DNA of 64,000 nt from Nonomuraea gerenzanensis (GTDB lineage: Bacteria; Actinomycetota; Actinomycetes; Streptosporangiales; Streptosporangiaceae), in NCBI RefSeq assembly GCF_020215645.1, contig NZ_CP084058.1, positions 4,588,001 to 4,652,000 of the forward strand, given 5' to 3'. Within the stretch, counting starts at the first letter, position 1. Each line of letters starts with the position of its first letter. A program made the translations under genes and the position numbers. Of this stretch, positions 24,888 through 33,265 are shown piece by piece. The notes under the pieces are model-generated. The model did no database searches and was not told the DNA's origin. It saw nothing but the letters and a program-made list of their open reading frames with translations.

Positions 24888-26480
24888 GTGCGTTCGTCAC
24901 CAGCGGCCGTCAGGGGGACGGGCACGACCGGCGCGGACCGGCGTCACGGTGTGATGCTGCGCCTGGTCGGTGCGGGTGTCATGTTGACGGTGATGGCCGA
25001 CACCACGGCCACCACCCTGGCAGTGGGAGTGCTGCGGTACACACCCGCCGGCGCCGGCATGCCGCTGGGTGACCTGGTCTGGCTGACCAGCGCGGCGTTC
25101 ATCCCGATCGCGGCCCTGCTGGCCACCGCCGGCCGCTGGGCCGACCTGTTCGGCCGCCGCCGCGTGCTCGCGGTCGGGCTGGTGGTGTTCGTGCTGGGCG
25201 GGATCGCCACCGTCACCGTGGAGCCCTGGTCGTACGTGCTGGCCGCACGGGCCGTCCAGGGCGCCGGAGCCGCGGCGATGATCCCGGCCAGCCTCGGGCT
25301 GCTGCTCGGGGAGCTGCCGGAGTCGCAGCGCCGCGGCGCGATCGCACTGTGGAGCTCGGCCTCCGGGCTGGGCTGCCTGCTCATGCAGGCGGGCGGCGGC
25401 TGGCTGGCCGCCACCGTCGGCTGGCGGGCGCTGTTCCTGCCCGACGTCATCATCGGCGTCGCACTGCTCATCTGCTGCGCCGCACTGCCGTCCGGCCGGC
25501 GCGCCGCCACCAAGGGCGTGCCGGACGTGCTCGGCGCCTGGCTGCTGGCAGCCGGGATCGCCGTCGTGGTCCTGGCCATCTCCAAGGCCATGGCCTGGGG
25601 CATGGACGTGGTGTGGCTGGCGCTGGCCGCACTGGCCCTGCTCGGCGGCGCGCTCGCGCAGGCCAGGCACCACCGCCTGCCGGCGATCGACCTGGTGCTG
25701 TGGCGGCGGCCCCGGTTCGTCTGGGGCTGGCTGGCCACCTGGGGGTTCGGCGCGCTGTCGTACGGGCTGCTCACCGTGCAGCCGCTGTACCTGCTGCACC
25801 TCGGCTACCCCATGCTCGAAGTGGCCATGTGGCTGACCCCCACGTCCGTGGCCGTCGTGGTGACGAGCTTCCTGGCCGGAAAGATCGTCAAGCGGGTCGG
25901 CGCGTACGGTCTCATCTACGCCGGCTCGCTGCTGTGCGGCGGCGCCTGCGTGCTCGTGCTGACGCAGGCCGGCCCCACCGTGTGGGGTCTGGTCGCCAGC
26001 GTCGTGGTCGGCATGGGGGTCGGCGCGCTCGCGCCCGGCACCGCCGTCGCCACCACCCTGGCCGCCCGCCCTCACCAGTACGCCTCCGCCGTGGGCGCGG
26101 CCACCATGGCTCGCATGGTCGGCGGTGCCGTCGGCGTCGCGGTCGTGTCGGTCGTGATCGACCACCCGTTCATGACCGGGCCCTTCGCGGGCCTGGCCGG
26201 CGCGCTCGCCCTGTGCGTGGCCATCTCTGTGCTGATCGGAGCACTGGCCCTGACCAAGATCACCCGGTTGCGGCCGGATCCGGGTGACGTGATGATCAAG
26301 GTGCCCCGCCGGCTGCTGCTAGAGCTGCGCATGACCCTCGCCACCGTCGCGGCCGAGGCCGACGCGCTGCTGCCAGTCGAGACCCGCACACCCCCCGCAG
26401 ACCCCTACCAGGACCCGGTCCCGCGGCCGCGAACGGCCGAACCCGGCCCCCTCGCCGGTACCCGCGGGCATACGCACTAG
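24888..26480 (+). CDS. DHA2-type MFS drug/metabolite exporter
   Basis: 530 residues from GTG 24888 with AGGAGGA four bases upstream. About 14 transmembrane segments. Motif A-like LFGRRRVLAVG follows the second segment and motif C-like GAGAAAMIPASLGLL lies in the fifth, features of the EmrB/QacA (DHA2) family of proton-driven exporters. The cytoplasmic tail of about 60 residues is Pro-rich. Within the flavoenzyme gene set it probably exports the product or gives self-resistance. Confidence 0.87.
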   Translation: MRSSPAAVRGTGTTGADRRHGVMLRLVGAGVMLTVMADTTATTLAVGVLRYTPAGAGMPLGDLVWLTSAAFIPIAALLATAGRWADLFGRRRVLAVGLVVFVLGGIATVTVEPWSYVLAARAVQGAGAAAMIPASLGLLLGELPESQRRGAIALWSSASGLGCLLMQAGGGWLAATVGWRALFLPDVIIGVALLICCAALPSGRRAATKGVPDVLGAWLLAAGIAVVVLAISKAMAWGMDVVWLALAALALLGGALAQARHHRLPAIDLVLWRRPRFVWGWLATWGFGALSYGLLTVQPLYLLHLGYPMLEVAMWLTPTSVAVVVTSFLAGKIVKRVGAYGLIYAGSLLCGGACVLVLTQAGPTVWGLVASVVVGMGVGALAPGTAVATTLAARPHQYASAVGAATMARMVGGAVGVAVVSVVIDHPFMTGPFAGLAGALALCVAISVLIGALALTKITRLRPDPGDVMIKVPRRLLLELRMTLATVAAEADALLPVETRTPPADPYQDPVPRPRTAEPGPLAGTRGHTH

Positions 26481-26506
26481 TTCAACCATCCAGAAGGGCT
26501 CTCGTC

Positions 26507-27658
26507 ATGGCAACCACATCCTGCGACGTAGCCATCGTCGGCGCCGGGCTCGGCGGCTGTTTCCTGGCCTTGCTGCTGGGCCGCCGCGGCCTGCACGCCG
26601 TCGTCATCGAGCAGGGACCCTCCGTCCCGAGCGCGGGCGCCGACTTCCTCAAGCCTCCCGGCTTGCGGGTGCTGGCCCGGCACGGGCTGGCCGACCTTGT
26701 CGAACGCCATGGCCTGCGACGCGACACCATCCGCTACTACCACGATGGCGACCCCATCCAGGAGTGCCGCTTCCCCGACGGCGGCTTTCTCATCCGTCCC
26801 TACCGTGAGCTGGTCGAGCTCATCTACACCTCCTGCGCGATGCAGGGCGTCGAGTTCTGGTTCGACGCCAGCATCGCCGACATCGCGGTTGGCGAGGGCC
26901 CGGTGGGTGAGCAGGTGGAGGAGCTCACCCTGCATGACGGGCGGACGTTGCGAGCCGGGGTGGTGATCGGCGCCGACGGCACCAAGTCGGCCGTGCGCCA
27001 GGCGCTGGGCATCGAGCAGTTCACGATGCCGTACGAGCGGCTGCTCATGCGGGTGGCGACCGTGCCGCTGAGCGCCAGTGTCGCCCAGCTCAACCGGCTG
27101 TACTTCAGCTCCGAGGGCTGGCTCACCTACCTCTATCCGATCAACAGGGACCAGGCCCGCGTGTTCGTCGGCTTACCGCCCGAGGACGACAAGGAGGTCT
27201 TCCAGGACGGCATCCCCGCACTGCTCGACGAGCTGAAGAAGTTCGTGACCGACAGCTCGGACGCGTTCAACTTCCTGCAGCCCGCGACCTGGCAGCGGAT
27301 CAAGGTCTCGTCGCTGCGGGTGGCGGCCTACCACAAGGGCAACGCCGCCCTGCTCGGCTCGGCCGCGTTCGCCTGCCACCCGATGACCGGCATGGGCATG
27401 AGCTACACGCTGCACGACGCCGAGATCCTGGCGGACGTCATCAGCGTGGCCGGCGACGACCCCGAGCTGCTCGACCGGCTGCTGCACGCCCGGTACGAGC
27501 CGCGCCGGCACGCCCACCGGCAGCTCATCGACTACGGCGACGCGCTGGCCGCGACCTTCCGCGACCGCGCGGCGTATCTGGCGGCCTTCCGCCCTGACCT
27601 GCACATCTTCGGTGAGGCCGCGGCGCCGGAGCCGCTGCCCGCCCTGCAGCTCGCCTGA
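26507..27658 (+). CDS. FAD-dependent monooxygenase (UbiH/PHBH type)
   Basis: 383 residues. Dinucleotide motif VAIVGAGLGGCFLALLLG (residues 8-25), the GADGTKSAVRQ motif (near 161) that contacts FAD and NADPH, and a third motif changed from the usual GDAAH to GSAAFACHPMTGMGMSYTL (near 287). That altered motif keeps the P-x-x-G-x-G core. The enzyme should hydroxylate an aromatic or related ring using NAD(P)H and O2. GAAGGG lies nine bases before ATG, and the gene starts 26 bases after the exporter, so the two are co-transcribed. Confidence 0.87.
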   Translation: MATTSCDVAIVGAGLGGCFLALLLGRRGLHAVVIEQGPSVPSAGADFLKPPGLRVLARHGLADLVERHGLRRDTIRYYHDGDPIQECRFPDGGFLIRPYRELVELIYTSCAMQGVEFWFDASIADIAVGEGPVGEQVEELTLHDGRTLRAGVVIGADGTKSAVRQALGIEQFTMPYERLLMRVATVPLSASVAQLNRLYFSSEGWLTYLYPINRDQARVFVGLPPEDDKEVFQDGIPALLDELKKFVTDSSDAFNFLQPATWQRIKVSSLRVAAYHKGNAALLGSAAFACHPMTGMGMSYTLHDAEILADVISVAGDDPELLDRLLHARYEPRRHAHRQLIDYGDALAATFRDRAAYLAAFRPDLHIFGEAAAPEPLPALQLA

Positions 27659-27886
27659 GCCGGCGTCCCCGCCGCCCGCCATTCCCCACCAGGTGAGAGT
27701 CGTCGTCCAGTGCCACGCTGAGTGCGATGGGCCGGCCCGATCCCCAGGCGGCGGGGACGTCCTCCAGCCGGGGTCCTGGTAGGGCGGGCACTACCGCGAG
27801 GACGGGTGGCAGCGGGGGTCCGCCGGGCCACCTCCGCTCGCGATGCTGAGGAGCGATCATCCACTCCTCGGCATCGGAGACGAAAC
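27659..27886. other. Intergenic stretch, possible gene remnant
   Basis: No gene is supported. A minus-strand frame contains PRLEDVPAAWGSGRPIALSV followed by ALDDDSHL, which reads like a protein fragment, but it has no clear start or continuation. The last part carries the GGAGA ribosome site of the desaturase. Confidence 0.3.
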
Positions 27887-28936
27887 GTGACTGTGGCAGA
27901 GACCTCCAGCCCGGCCGGAGTACCTCGGGGGGCGCAACGGGGCAGTGACTTCGCGCGGCTGTCGCGGCGCGTCGCCGAGGCCGGGCTGCTCGACAGACGG
28001 CCCGGCTACTACGCCGTGCGGATCGGCCTGGTGGCCGCCCTGTTCGCGGGCGCCTGGGCGGCCTTCGCGGCGCTCGGCGACTCCTGGTGGCAGCTCGGCG
28101 TCGCCGTGCTGCTGGCGGTGGCCTTCGCCCAGGTCACGCTGCTGGCCCACGACCTGGCGCACGGGCAGATCTCCCGGTCGCGGCGCGTCAGCAGGATCGC
28201 CGGGCTGATCGTGGGCAACCTGGCCGTCGGGCTCAGCTACGGCTGGTGGATGGACAAGCACACCCGCCACCACGCCAACCCCAACCACGAGGACCACGAC
28301 CCGGACGTCTCGCCCGACGTCCTCATCTGGTCGCAGCGGCAGGCCGAGGCCAGCCGGGGGCTGCCCCGCTTCATCGGGCGCTGGCAGGCGTTCCTGTTCT
28401 TCCCCCTGCTCACGCTCGAAGGCGTGAACCTCAAGGTGTCGAGCTTCCGCGCGCTGCGCCGCCCGTCGCTGAAGAACCGGGGCACCGAGGGGCTGCTGCT
28501 GGTCGCGCACGTGCTGGCGTACGCGGGGGCGGTGTTCCTGGTGCTGCCGCTGCCCAAGGCGCTGCTCTTCCTGGCCGTCCACCAGGCCTGCTACGGCGTC
28601 TACCTGGGCTGCACGTTCGCCCCGAACCACAAGGGCATGCCCGTGCTGACCGCCGAGGACGAGCTGGACTTCCTCCGCAAGCAGGTGCTGACCTCCCGCA
28701 ACGTGCGCGGCGGGCACCTGGTCAACACCGCGCTCGGCGGCCTGAACTTCCAGATCGAGCACCACCTGTTCCCCAGCATGCCGACCGCGAACCTGCGCAA
28801 GGCCCAGCCCATCGTGCGCGACTACTGCGCCTCGCTCGGCGTCGACTACGTCGAGTGCGGCCTGCTGGAGTCGTGGGGGCAGGCGCTGCGCCACCTGCAC
28901 GAGGTGGGCCGGCCGCTGCGCGGGGTCAGTCCGTGA
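27887..28936 (+). CDS. Membrane fatty-acid desaturase
   Basis: 349 residues from GTG 27887. The three His boxes of the membrane desaturase/hydroxylase superfamily are present: HDLAH (88-92), HTRHH (125-129) with HANPNH beside it, and QIEHHLFPSMP (near 288). The QxxHH third box is typical of front-end or linoleoyl-CoA desaturase-like enzymes. Four hydrophobic segments in two pairs. It inserts a double bond in a fatty acyl chain using a di-iron centre and O2. As last gene of the co-directional set it may tailor an acyl part of a product, or serve lipid metabolism. Its stop overlaps the next, converging gene by 11 bases. Confidence 0.88.
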   Translation: MTVAETSSPAGVPRGAQRGSDFARLSRRVAEAGLLDRRPGYYAVRIGLVAALFAGAWAAFAALGDSWWQLGVAVLLAVAFAQVTLLAHDLAHGQISRSRRVSRIAGLIVGNLAVGLSYGWWMDKHTRHHANPNHEDHDPDVSPDVLIWSQRQAEASRGLPRFIGRWQAFLFFPLLTLEGVNLKVSSFRALRRPSLKNRGTEGLLLVAHVLAYAGAVFLVLPLPKALLFLAVHQACYGVYLGCTFAPNHKGMPVLTAEDELDFLRKQVLTSRNVRGGHLVNTALGGLNFQIEHHLFPSMPTANLRKAQPIVRDYCASLGVDYVECGLLESWGQALRHLHEVGRPLRGVSP

Positions 28937-29216
28937 CGATCAGCTCCAGGCCGTTGAAATCCTCCCGGACCTGATGGCCCGCCTCGAGCAGGACCGTGCG
29001 CAGCGCGAGCAGGACCGCGGAGCGGATGGTCGCGTGCCGGACGAGGTGGTCGGCCGTGGTGCCCCAGGTGATGACCACTCCGCGTGTGGGATCGTGCCAG
29101 ACTCCGAGCCCGCCATCGGCGGACATCAGCGACGGCTCGACGGTGAAACCCGCGTCCAACAGCTCCTGGCGGACCGCACGCTCCAGGTCCTGGCCGGCGC
29201 TCGTGGCGATGTCCAT
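28926..29216 (-). CDS. Small uncharacterised protein (96 aa)
   Basis: 96 residues, soluble, with the pattern LERAVRQELLDAGFTVEPS, then GLGVWHDPTRGVVITWGTTA and a long helix AVLLALRTVLLEAGHQV. No known domain is recognised. The composition (alternating strand and helix) suggests a compact alpha/beta fold. Convergent with the desaturase, with overlapping 3' ends. Confidence 0.65.
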   Translation of the reverse strand: MDIATSAGQDLERAVRQELLDAGFTVEPSLMSADGGLGVWHDPTRGVVITWGTTADHLVRHATIRSAVLLALRTVLLEAGHQVREDFNGLELIVTD

Positions 29217-29278
29217 CGAAGTCCGCTGCCCTCACACGCGCGGTTCGAACCTCGGCGCGCCGAGAACCTTGTGAAAAG

Positions 29279-29899
29279 ATGTCGGCTGTGTCCGCCCCGC
29301 CCGGGTCCGCCCCGCCGTCCTGCGCGCCGTCCTGCACGCCGACACCGGTGGCGGCGCCGGCGCTGAGGCTGGCGCGGGCCGTGGTGTTCGCCACGGTCTG
29401 CGGCGCCGTGTCCGCGGGCGGGCACGCGCTGGCCGGCGGAGGGCCGGTGCCGTTCGGCGGTCACCTGGCCGGGGTGCTGGCCGCGCTCGGGCTGGCGTAC
29501 CTGATCGACGGGCGCGAGCGCGGGCCCGCCGCCGTGCTCGCCGCGACCGCCGGCACCCAGCTGCTGCTGCACCAGCTCTTCGAACGGCTCGCGTCCGGCG
29601 TGGCCCCCGGCCCCGGGCACGGGCATCCCGCGCCCGGCATGGTGCTGGTCCACCTCACGGTGGCGGGGCTCACGGCGTGGTGGCTGCACCGCGGTGAGAG
29701 CGCGTTGTGGCTGATGATCCGTCTGTACGGGGCGCCGCTCCCGGTCGTGCGGCTGCTCGTGGCCGTGCCCGTGGCGGAGGGACTGGGGGTGCCGTCGCTG
29801 CGGTGGCGGCCGAGGACGCCGGGTGCGATCGTACGCGCCGGCCGGACGGTCTCCGGCACGATCAGCAGGCGAGGGCCGCCCGCGGCGACGCGTCACTGA
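29279..29899 (+). CDS. Integral membrane protein preceding copC
   Basis: 206 residues with about five hydrophobic segments (31-50, 60-76, 83-100, 123-137, 155-170) and His residues in HQLFERL and PGHGHPAPGM loops. Proteins of this sort are commonly encoded beside CopC in actinobacteria and may take part in copper handling; this one has no CopD signature. A GTG three codons on is an alternative start. It lies 88 bases before the CopC gene and is probably co-transcribed. Confidence 0.65.
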   Translation: MSAVSAPPGSAPPSCAPSCTPTPVAAPALRLARAVVFATVCGAVSAGGHALAGGGPVPFGGHLAGVLAALGLAYLIDGRERGPAAVLAATAGTQLLLHQLFERLASGVAPGPGHGHPAPGMVLVHLTVAGLTAWWLHRGESALWLMIRLYGAPLPVVRLLVAVPVAEGLGVPSLRWRPRTPGAIVRAGRTVSGTISRRGPPAATRH

Positions 29900-29987
29900 C
29901 GCCTCGCCCCTTTCATCGCCCCTGCCTGTGTCCGGACGTCCGGCGCCACGGGTCCGGTCGTCCGGGAGATCATTCTGGAGACCCGTC

Positions 29988-30569
29988 ATGGCATTTCTGT
30001 TCCGCAGGGCGGTCGCGCTCGGCTGCGCCCTGCTCCTCCTGACCTTGCCCGCTTCGCCCGCCTACGCCCACGACACGCTCAAGCGCAGCTCGCCCGCCAA
30101 GGACGCGGAGGTCACCTCGGTCGAGGAGGTCGAGCTGGAGTACAGCGCGAGCGTCAAGTTCCCGTTCGTGGTGCTGCACGACGCGGCCGGACGGGAGGTC
30201 GCGCTCGGCAAGCCGCAGCTCGACGGGCCGCTGGTGTCCGCCGAGGTGCCCCAGCCGCTCGCGCCCGGCTCGTACGTGCTCGCCTGGCGGGTCGTTTCCT
30301 CCGACGGACATCCCATTGAGGGCGAAATCCCCTTCCGCGTGAAAGGATCATCTACGGCACCCGCTTCGCCCACAGGTTCGGCGGCGGCGGCACCGTCCGG
30401 CACGGAGGCCGCCCAGCCCTCCGCGGCGGCGGGAGAACGGCCCGCCGCCTCGGCCGGGGTTCCCGGCTGGATCTGGGGCGGGCTGGTGGTGCTGGTGGTG
30501 CTGGGCGCGTTCGTGCTGATCAGGAGCTCGCGCCGGAGATCCGATCGGGAGGATGTGCATGCGGATTGA
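29988..30569 (+). CDS. CopC-domain copper-binding protein with C-terminal membrane anchor
   Basis: 193 residues from ATG 29988. Signal peptide 1-27 ending AYA, leaving His28 at the mature N-terminus, the residue that binds Cu(II) in CopC. The domain has LKRSSPAKDAEVTSVEEVEL, VVLHDAAGREVALG, then the second Cu(II) site motif VSSDGHPIEGEIPF. A Thr/Ala/Ser/Pro-rich linker leads to a transmembrane helix near 157-175 and a basic tail. It should bind copper on the outer face of the membrane. The next gene starts within its last codons. Confidence 0.88.
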   Translation: MAFLFRRAVALGCALLLLTLPASPAYAHDTLKRSSPAKDAEVTSVEEVELEYSASVKFPFVVLHDAAGREVALGKPQLDGPLVSAEVPQPLAPGSYVLAWRVVSSDGHPIEGEIPFRVKGSSTAPASPTGSAAAAPSGTEAAQPSAAAGERPAASAGVPGWIWGGLVVLVVLGAFVLIRSSRRRSDREDVHAD

Positions 30570-31560
30570 GCAGGCCAGGCGGGTCGCGGGGGAGTGGGTG
30601 CGGGAGGAGGGCGCCCGGCTGCCGGGGTTCGGCGGGGCGTTCCTGACCGGGTCGGCGTTGTGGGCCGATCCGGGTGAGGAGCTGGCGCCGACCTCCGACG
30701 TGGACGTCATGGTGGTCGCGGAACCGGCCGCTCACATCCCCCACATCGGGAAATTTCCGTATAAGGGGGTGCTGTTGGAGGTCTCCTCCATGGCCGCCCC
30801 CGGCTCCCCGCACGAGGTGCTGAGCGACTACCACCTGGCCGGCAGCTTCCACCTGCCGTGCGTGCTGGCCGACCCGTCCGGGCGGCTGACCGAGCTGCAG
30901 CGGGTCGTCTCCCGAGACTTCGCCGCACGCCCCTGGATCCTGGCGCGCTGCACCAACGCCATGGACCGGGTGCGGGGGTGGATCAACGGCATGGACGGCT
31001 CCGCGCCGCTGCCCGAGCAGGTCACCTCCTGGCTGTTCGGCACGGGGGTGACCGCGCACGTGCTGCTCGTGGCCGGGCTGCGCAACCCCACTGTCCGCGG
31101 CCGGTACGCGGCCGTCCGCGAGCTGCTCGCCGAGCACGGGCGGCTCGACTTCCACGAGAGCCTGCTCGGCCTGCTCGGCTGCGCCGACCTCGACGCCGCG
31201 CGGGTGCGGCGGCACCTGGCGACGCTGGCCAAGGCGTTCGACGCGACCGCCTCCGTGCGGGTGCCCGGCTACCGGTTCGACTCCGACATCTCCGCCGCCG
31301 CCCGGCCGGCCGCCATCGACGGGAGCCTGGACCTCATCGAGCGGGGCCTGCACAGGGAGGCGGTCTTCTGGCTGGTGGCCACGTACGCGCGCTGCCTGGC
31401 CAAGCGGGCGGCGGCCGGGCTGCCGCCGGAGTACGCCGACGAGTTCCACGAGCTGCTCGCCGACCTCGGCGTGGAGACGTTCGCCGACCGGAGGCGCCGC
31501 GGGGACCGCGTCCTCGCGGCGCTGCCGGGGCTGTGGCAGACGGCCATGGCGCTCTGCTGA
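30559..31560 (+). CDS. Nucleotidyltransferase-fold protein
   Basis: 333 residues from ATG 30559, which has GGGAGG six bases upstream; another ATG at 30553 is too close to it. NTase motif: GS at 31-32 and the metal-binding pair D47/D49 in TSDVDVMVV, as in aminoglycoside adenylyltransferases and minimal nucleotidyltransferases. The rest is helical. It could transfer a nucleotide to a small molecule; the substrate is unknown. It overlaps the end of the CopC gene by 11 bases, implying coupled translation but not a shared function. Confidence 0.78.
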   Translation: MRIEQARRVAGEWVREEGARLPGFGGAFLTGSALWADPGEELAPTSDVDVMVVAEPAAHIPHIGKFPYKGVLLEVSSMAAPGSPHEVLSDYHLAGSFHLPCVLADPSGRLTELQRVVSRDFAARPWILARCTNAMDRVRGWINGMDGSAPLPEQVTSWLFGTGVTAHVLLVAGLRNPTVRGRYAAVRELLAEHGRLDFHESLLGLLGCADLDAARVRRHLATLAKAFDATASVRVPGYRFDSDISAAARPAAIDGSLDLIERGLHREAVFWLVATYARCLAKRAAAGLPPEYADEFHELLADLGVETFADRRRRGDRVLAALPGLWQTAMALC

Positions 31561-31570
31561 GCGCAGGTCG

Positions 31571-32563
31571 TCAGCGGCCGTCGAGGAGGGGGAGCGCGTC
31601 GCCGTAGATGTCCGGGCTGCGGTCGACCTCGCCCACGAAGTCACCGGGGAAGCCCAGGTCGAACTCCACCGCCGACTCCAGCCGCCGCATCGCCTCCTCG
31701 GGCAGGGCCCGGGCCGTGCCGGAGGCCCCCAGGTTGTCCTTGAGCTGCTCGGCGCTGCTCGTCCCGAGGATCGGATGCACGCCGCGCCGCAGCGCCCACG
31801 CGATCGCGACCTGCGAGGCCGTGACGCCCAGCTCGCCCGCCACCTCCAGCACGGCCCGCACCCCGGCCCTGTCCCGCTCGCTGATCGACTCGGGTGACAC
31901 GCGCGACGGCGCGGCGCCGGGCTCGGCGTACCGGCCGGACAGCACGCCGTGCGCGAGCACCCCCCACGCCGCCACGCTGATGCCCAGCGCCCGCGCCATG
32001 GGCAGCAGCTCCCGCTCGATGTCGCGCCGCAGCAGGCTGTACGGCACCTGCAGCCCCGCGAACGGCGTCCACCCCCGCCACTCCGCCAGCATGTCGGCCC
32101 GGCTCACCACCCACGCCGGCGCGTCGGAGATGCCCACGTAGAGCACCTTCCCCGACCGCACCACGTCGTCCAGCGCGCGCATCGTCTCCTCGATCGGGGT
32201 GTGCCGGTCCCACACGTGCACCCAGAACAGGTCGAGGTAGTCGGTACGCAGCCGCCGCAGGCTCTGCTCCAGCGACAGGACGAGGTTCTTGCGGTGGTTG
32301 CCGGCGGCGTTGAGGTCGGTGCGGTCACGGGTGGGCGTGTACTTCGTGGCCAGCACGAAACGGTCGCGGTGGCCCTGGAGGAGCTCGCCGACCACGTTCT
32401 CGCTCTCGCCGTACATCGAGGCCGTGTCCACGACGTTGCCGCCCGACTCGGCGTACAGCTCGAAGCTGCGCCGCACCTCGGGCGTGACCTCGCGGTAGGT
32501 CATCGCGCCGAGGAACAGCTCCGAGACCCGCAGCCCGGTACGGCCCAGCAGCCGGTAACGCAT
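31571..32563 (-). CDS. Aldo/keto reductase
   Basis: 330 residues from ATG 32563. Start MRYRLLGRTGLRVSELFLG; the catalytic tetrad is visible as Asp in VVDTASMYGES, the Tyr four residues on, Lys in LATKYT and His in LFWVHVWD. It ends with the NADPH-binding ILGTSSAEQLKDNLGA. A 12-type AKR that reduces an aldehyde or ketone with NADPH. Its ATG overlaps the TGA of the upstream FMN reductase (ATGA), so the two are translationally coupled. Confidence 0.9.
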   Translation of the reverse strand: MRYRLLGRTGLRVSELFLGAMTYREVTPEVRRSFELYAESGGNVVDTASMYGESENVVGELLQGHRDRFVLATKYTPTRDRTDLNAAGNHRKNLVLSLEQSLRRLRTDYLDLFWVHVWDRHTPIEETMRALDDVVRSGKVLYVGISDAPAWVVSRADMLAEWRGWTPFAGLQVPYSLLRRDIERELLPMARALGISVAAWGVLAHGVLSGRYAEPGAAPSRVSPESISERDRAGVRAVLEVAGELGVTASQVAIAWALRRGVHPILGTSSAEQLKDNLGASGTARALPEEAMRRLESAVEFDLGFPGDFVGEVDRSPDIYGDALPLLDGR

Positions 32564-33162
32564 CACGCCGCCTGGTAGGGGACGGCGAGCCTGGCCTGGC
32601 GCAGCGCGGTGCTCCACCAGCCGAGCTGGTCCAGCAGGGCCTTGGCCGCGGCCTGCGCGTCCTCGGCGTCGCGGGTCAGCCGGCCGTCGGTGTCGAAGCG
32701 CGTCCAGTGCTGGTCGAAGCTGAGCCAGTTGCGGATCGTCACGGCGTGCAGCTCGTTGAAGACCTGCCGCAGGTGCTCGGCCGCGCGGATCCCGCCGCCC
32801 TGCCCGCCGTAGGAGATCAGCGCCACGGGCTTGGCCTGCCACGGCGTCAGATGCCAGTCGATGAGGTGCTTGAGCGCGGCGGGGTAGCTGTGGTTGTACT
32901 CCGGCGTCACCACCGCGAACGCGTCCGCCCGCGCCAGCCGCCCGGCCAGGCGGCGCATCTCCGCCGGCCGGTCGTCCACGTCGAGCAGCCGCTCCTGGGA
33001 GATCGGCAGCGCCGCGGGCAGGGCCGTGTCGGCCGGGTCGATCACATCGACGTCGAACTGCCCGTGCGCGGCCACCTGCTCGGTGAACCATCGGGCGATC
33101 CCGGGGCCGTAACGACCTTCGCGGAGGCTGCCCGAGATCACCGCCAACTTCATCTTCGTCAT
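32563..33162 (-). CDS. NADPH-dependent FMN reductase
   Basis: 199 residues. Flavodoxin-like fold with phosphate loop ISGSLREGRYG, then FAVVTPEYNHSYPAALKHLID, the standard NADPH-dependent FMN/quinone reductase signature, and ISYGGQGGG. It reduces FMN, quinones or azo compounds. First gene of a two-gene operon with the aldo/keto reductase, divergent from the XRE regulator at 33266; the 103-base gap should hold both promoters. Confidence 0.9.
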   Translation of the reverse strand: MTKMKLAVISGSLREGRYGPGIARWFTEQVAAHGQFDVDVIDPADTALPAALPISQERLLDVDDRPAEMRRLAGRLARADAFAVVTPEYNHSYPAALKHLIDWHLTPWQAKPVALISYGGQGGGIRAAEHLRQVFNELHAVTIRNWLSFDQHWTRFDTDGRLTRDAEDAQAAAKALLDQLGWWSTALRQARLAVPYQAA

Positions 33163-33251
33163 GGCTGTCAGCTTGCCGACCCGCCGCGCGCCGAGGAAGG
33201 CCGCGATCAGACTGGCCCCGGGAGGGCCACGATAAGCGCGGGCCGGGTCCG

Positions 33252-33257
33252 TAGACT
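33252..33257 (+). promoter_or_regulatory. -10 box TAGACT for leaderless start at 33266
   Basis: TAGACT fits TANNNT and ends eight bases before GTG 33266. Confidence 0.4.
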
Positions 33258-33265
33258 CCAGAGCT

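Noticed and set aside
27525..27860. Minus-strand gene between the monooxygenase and desaturase
   Set aside because: Two overlapping frames, no ribosome site, Arg/Pro-rich composition typical of antisense GC-rich sequence; at most a remnant.
33163..33265. Second IS or att site near the XRE regulator
   Set aside because: No flanking direct repeats, inverted ends or integrase.
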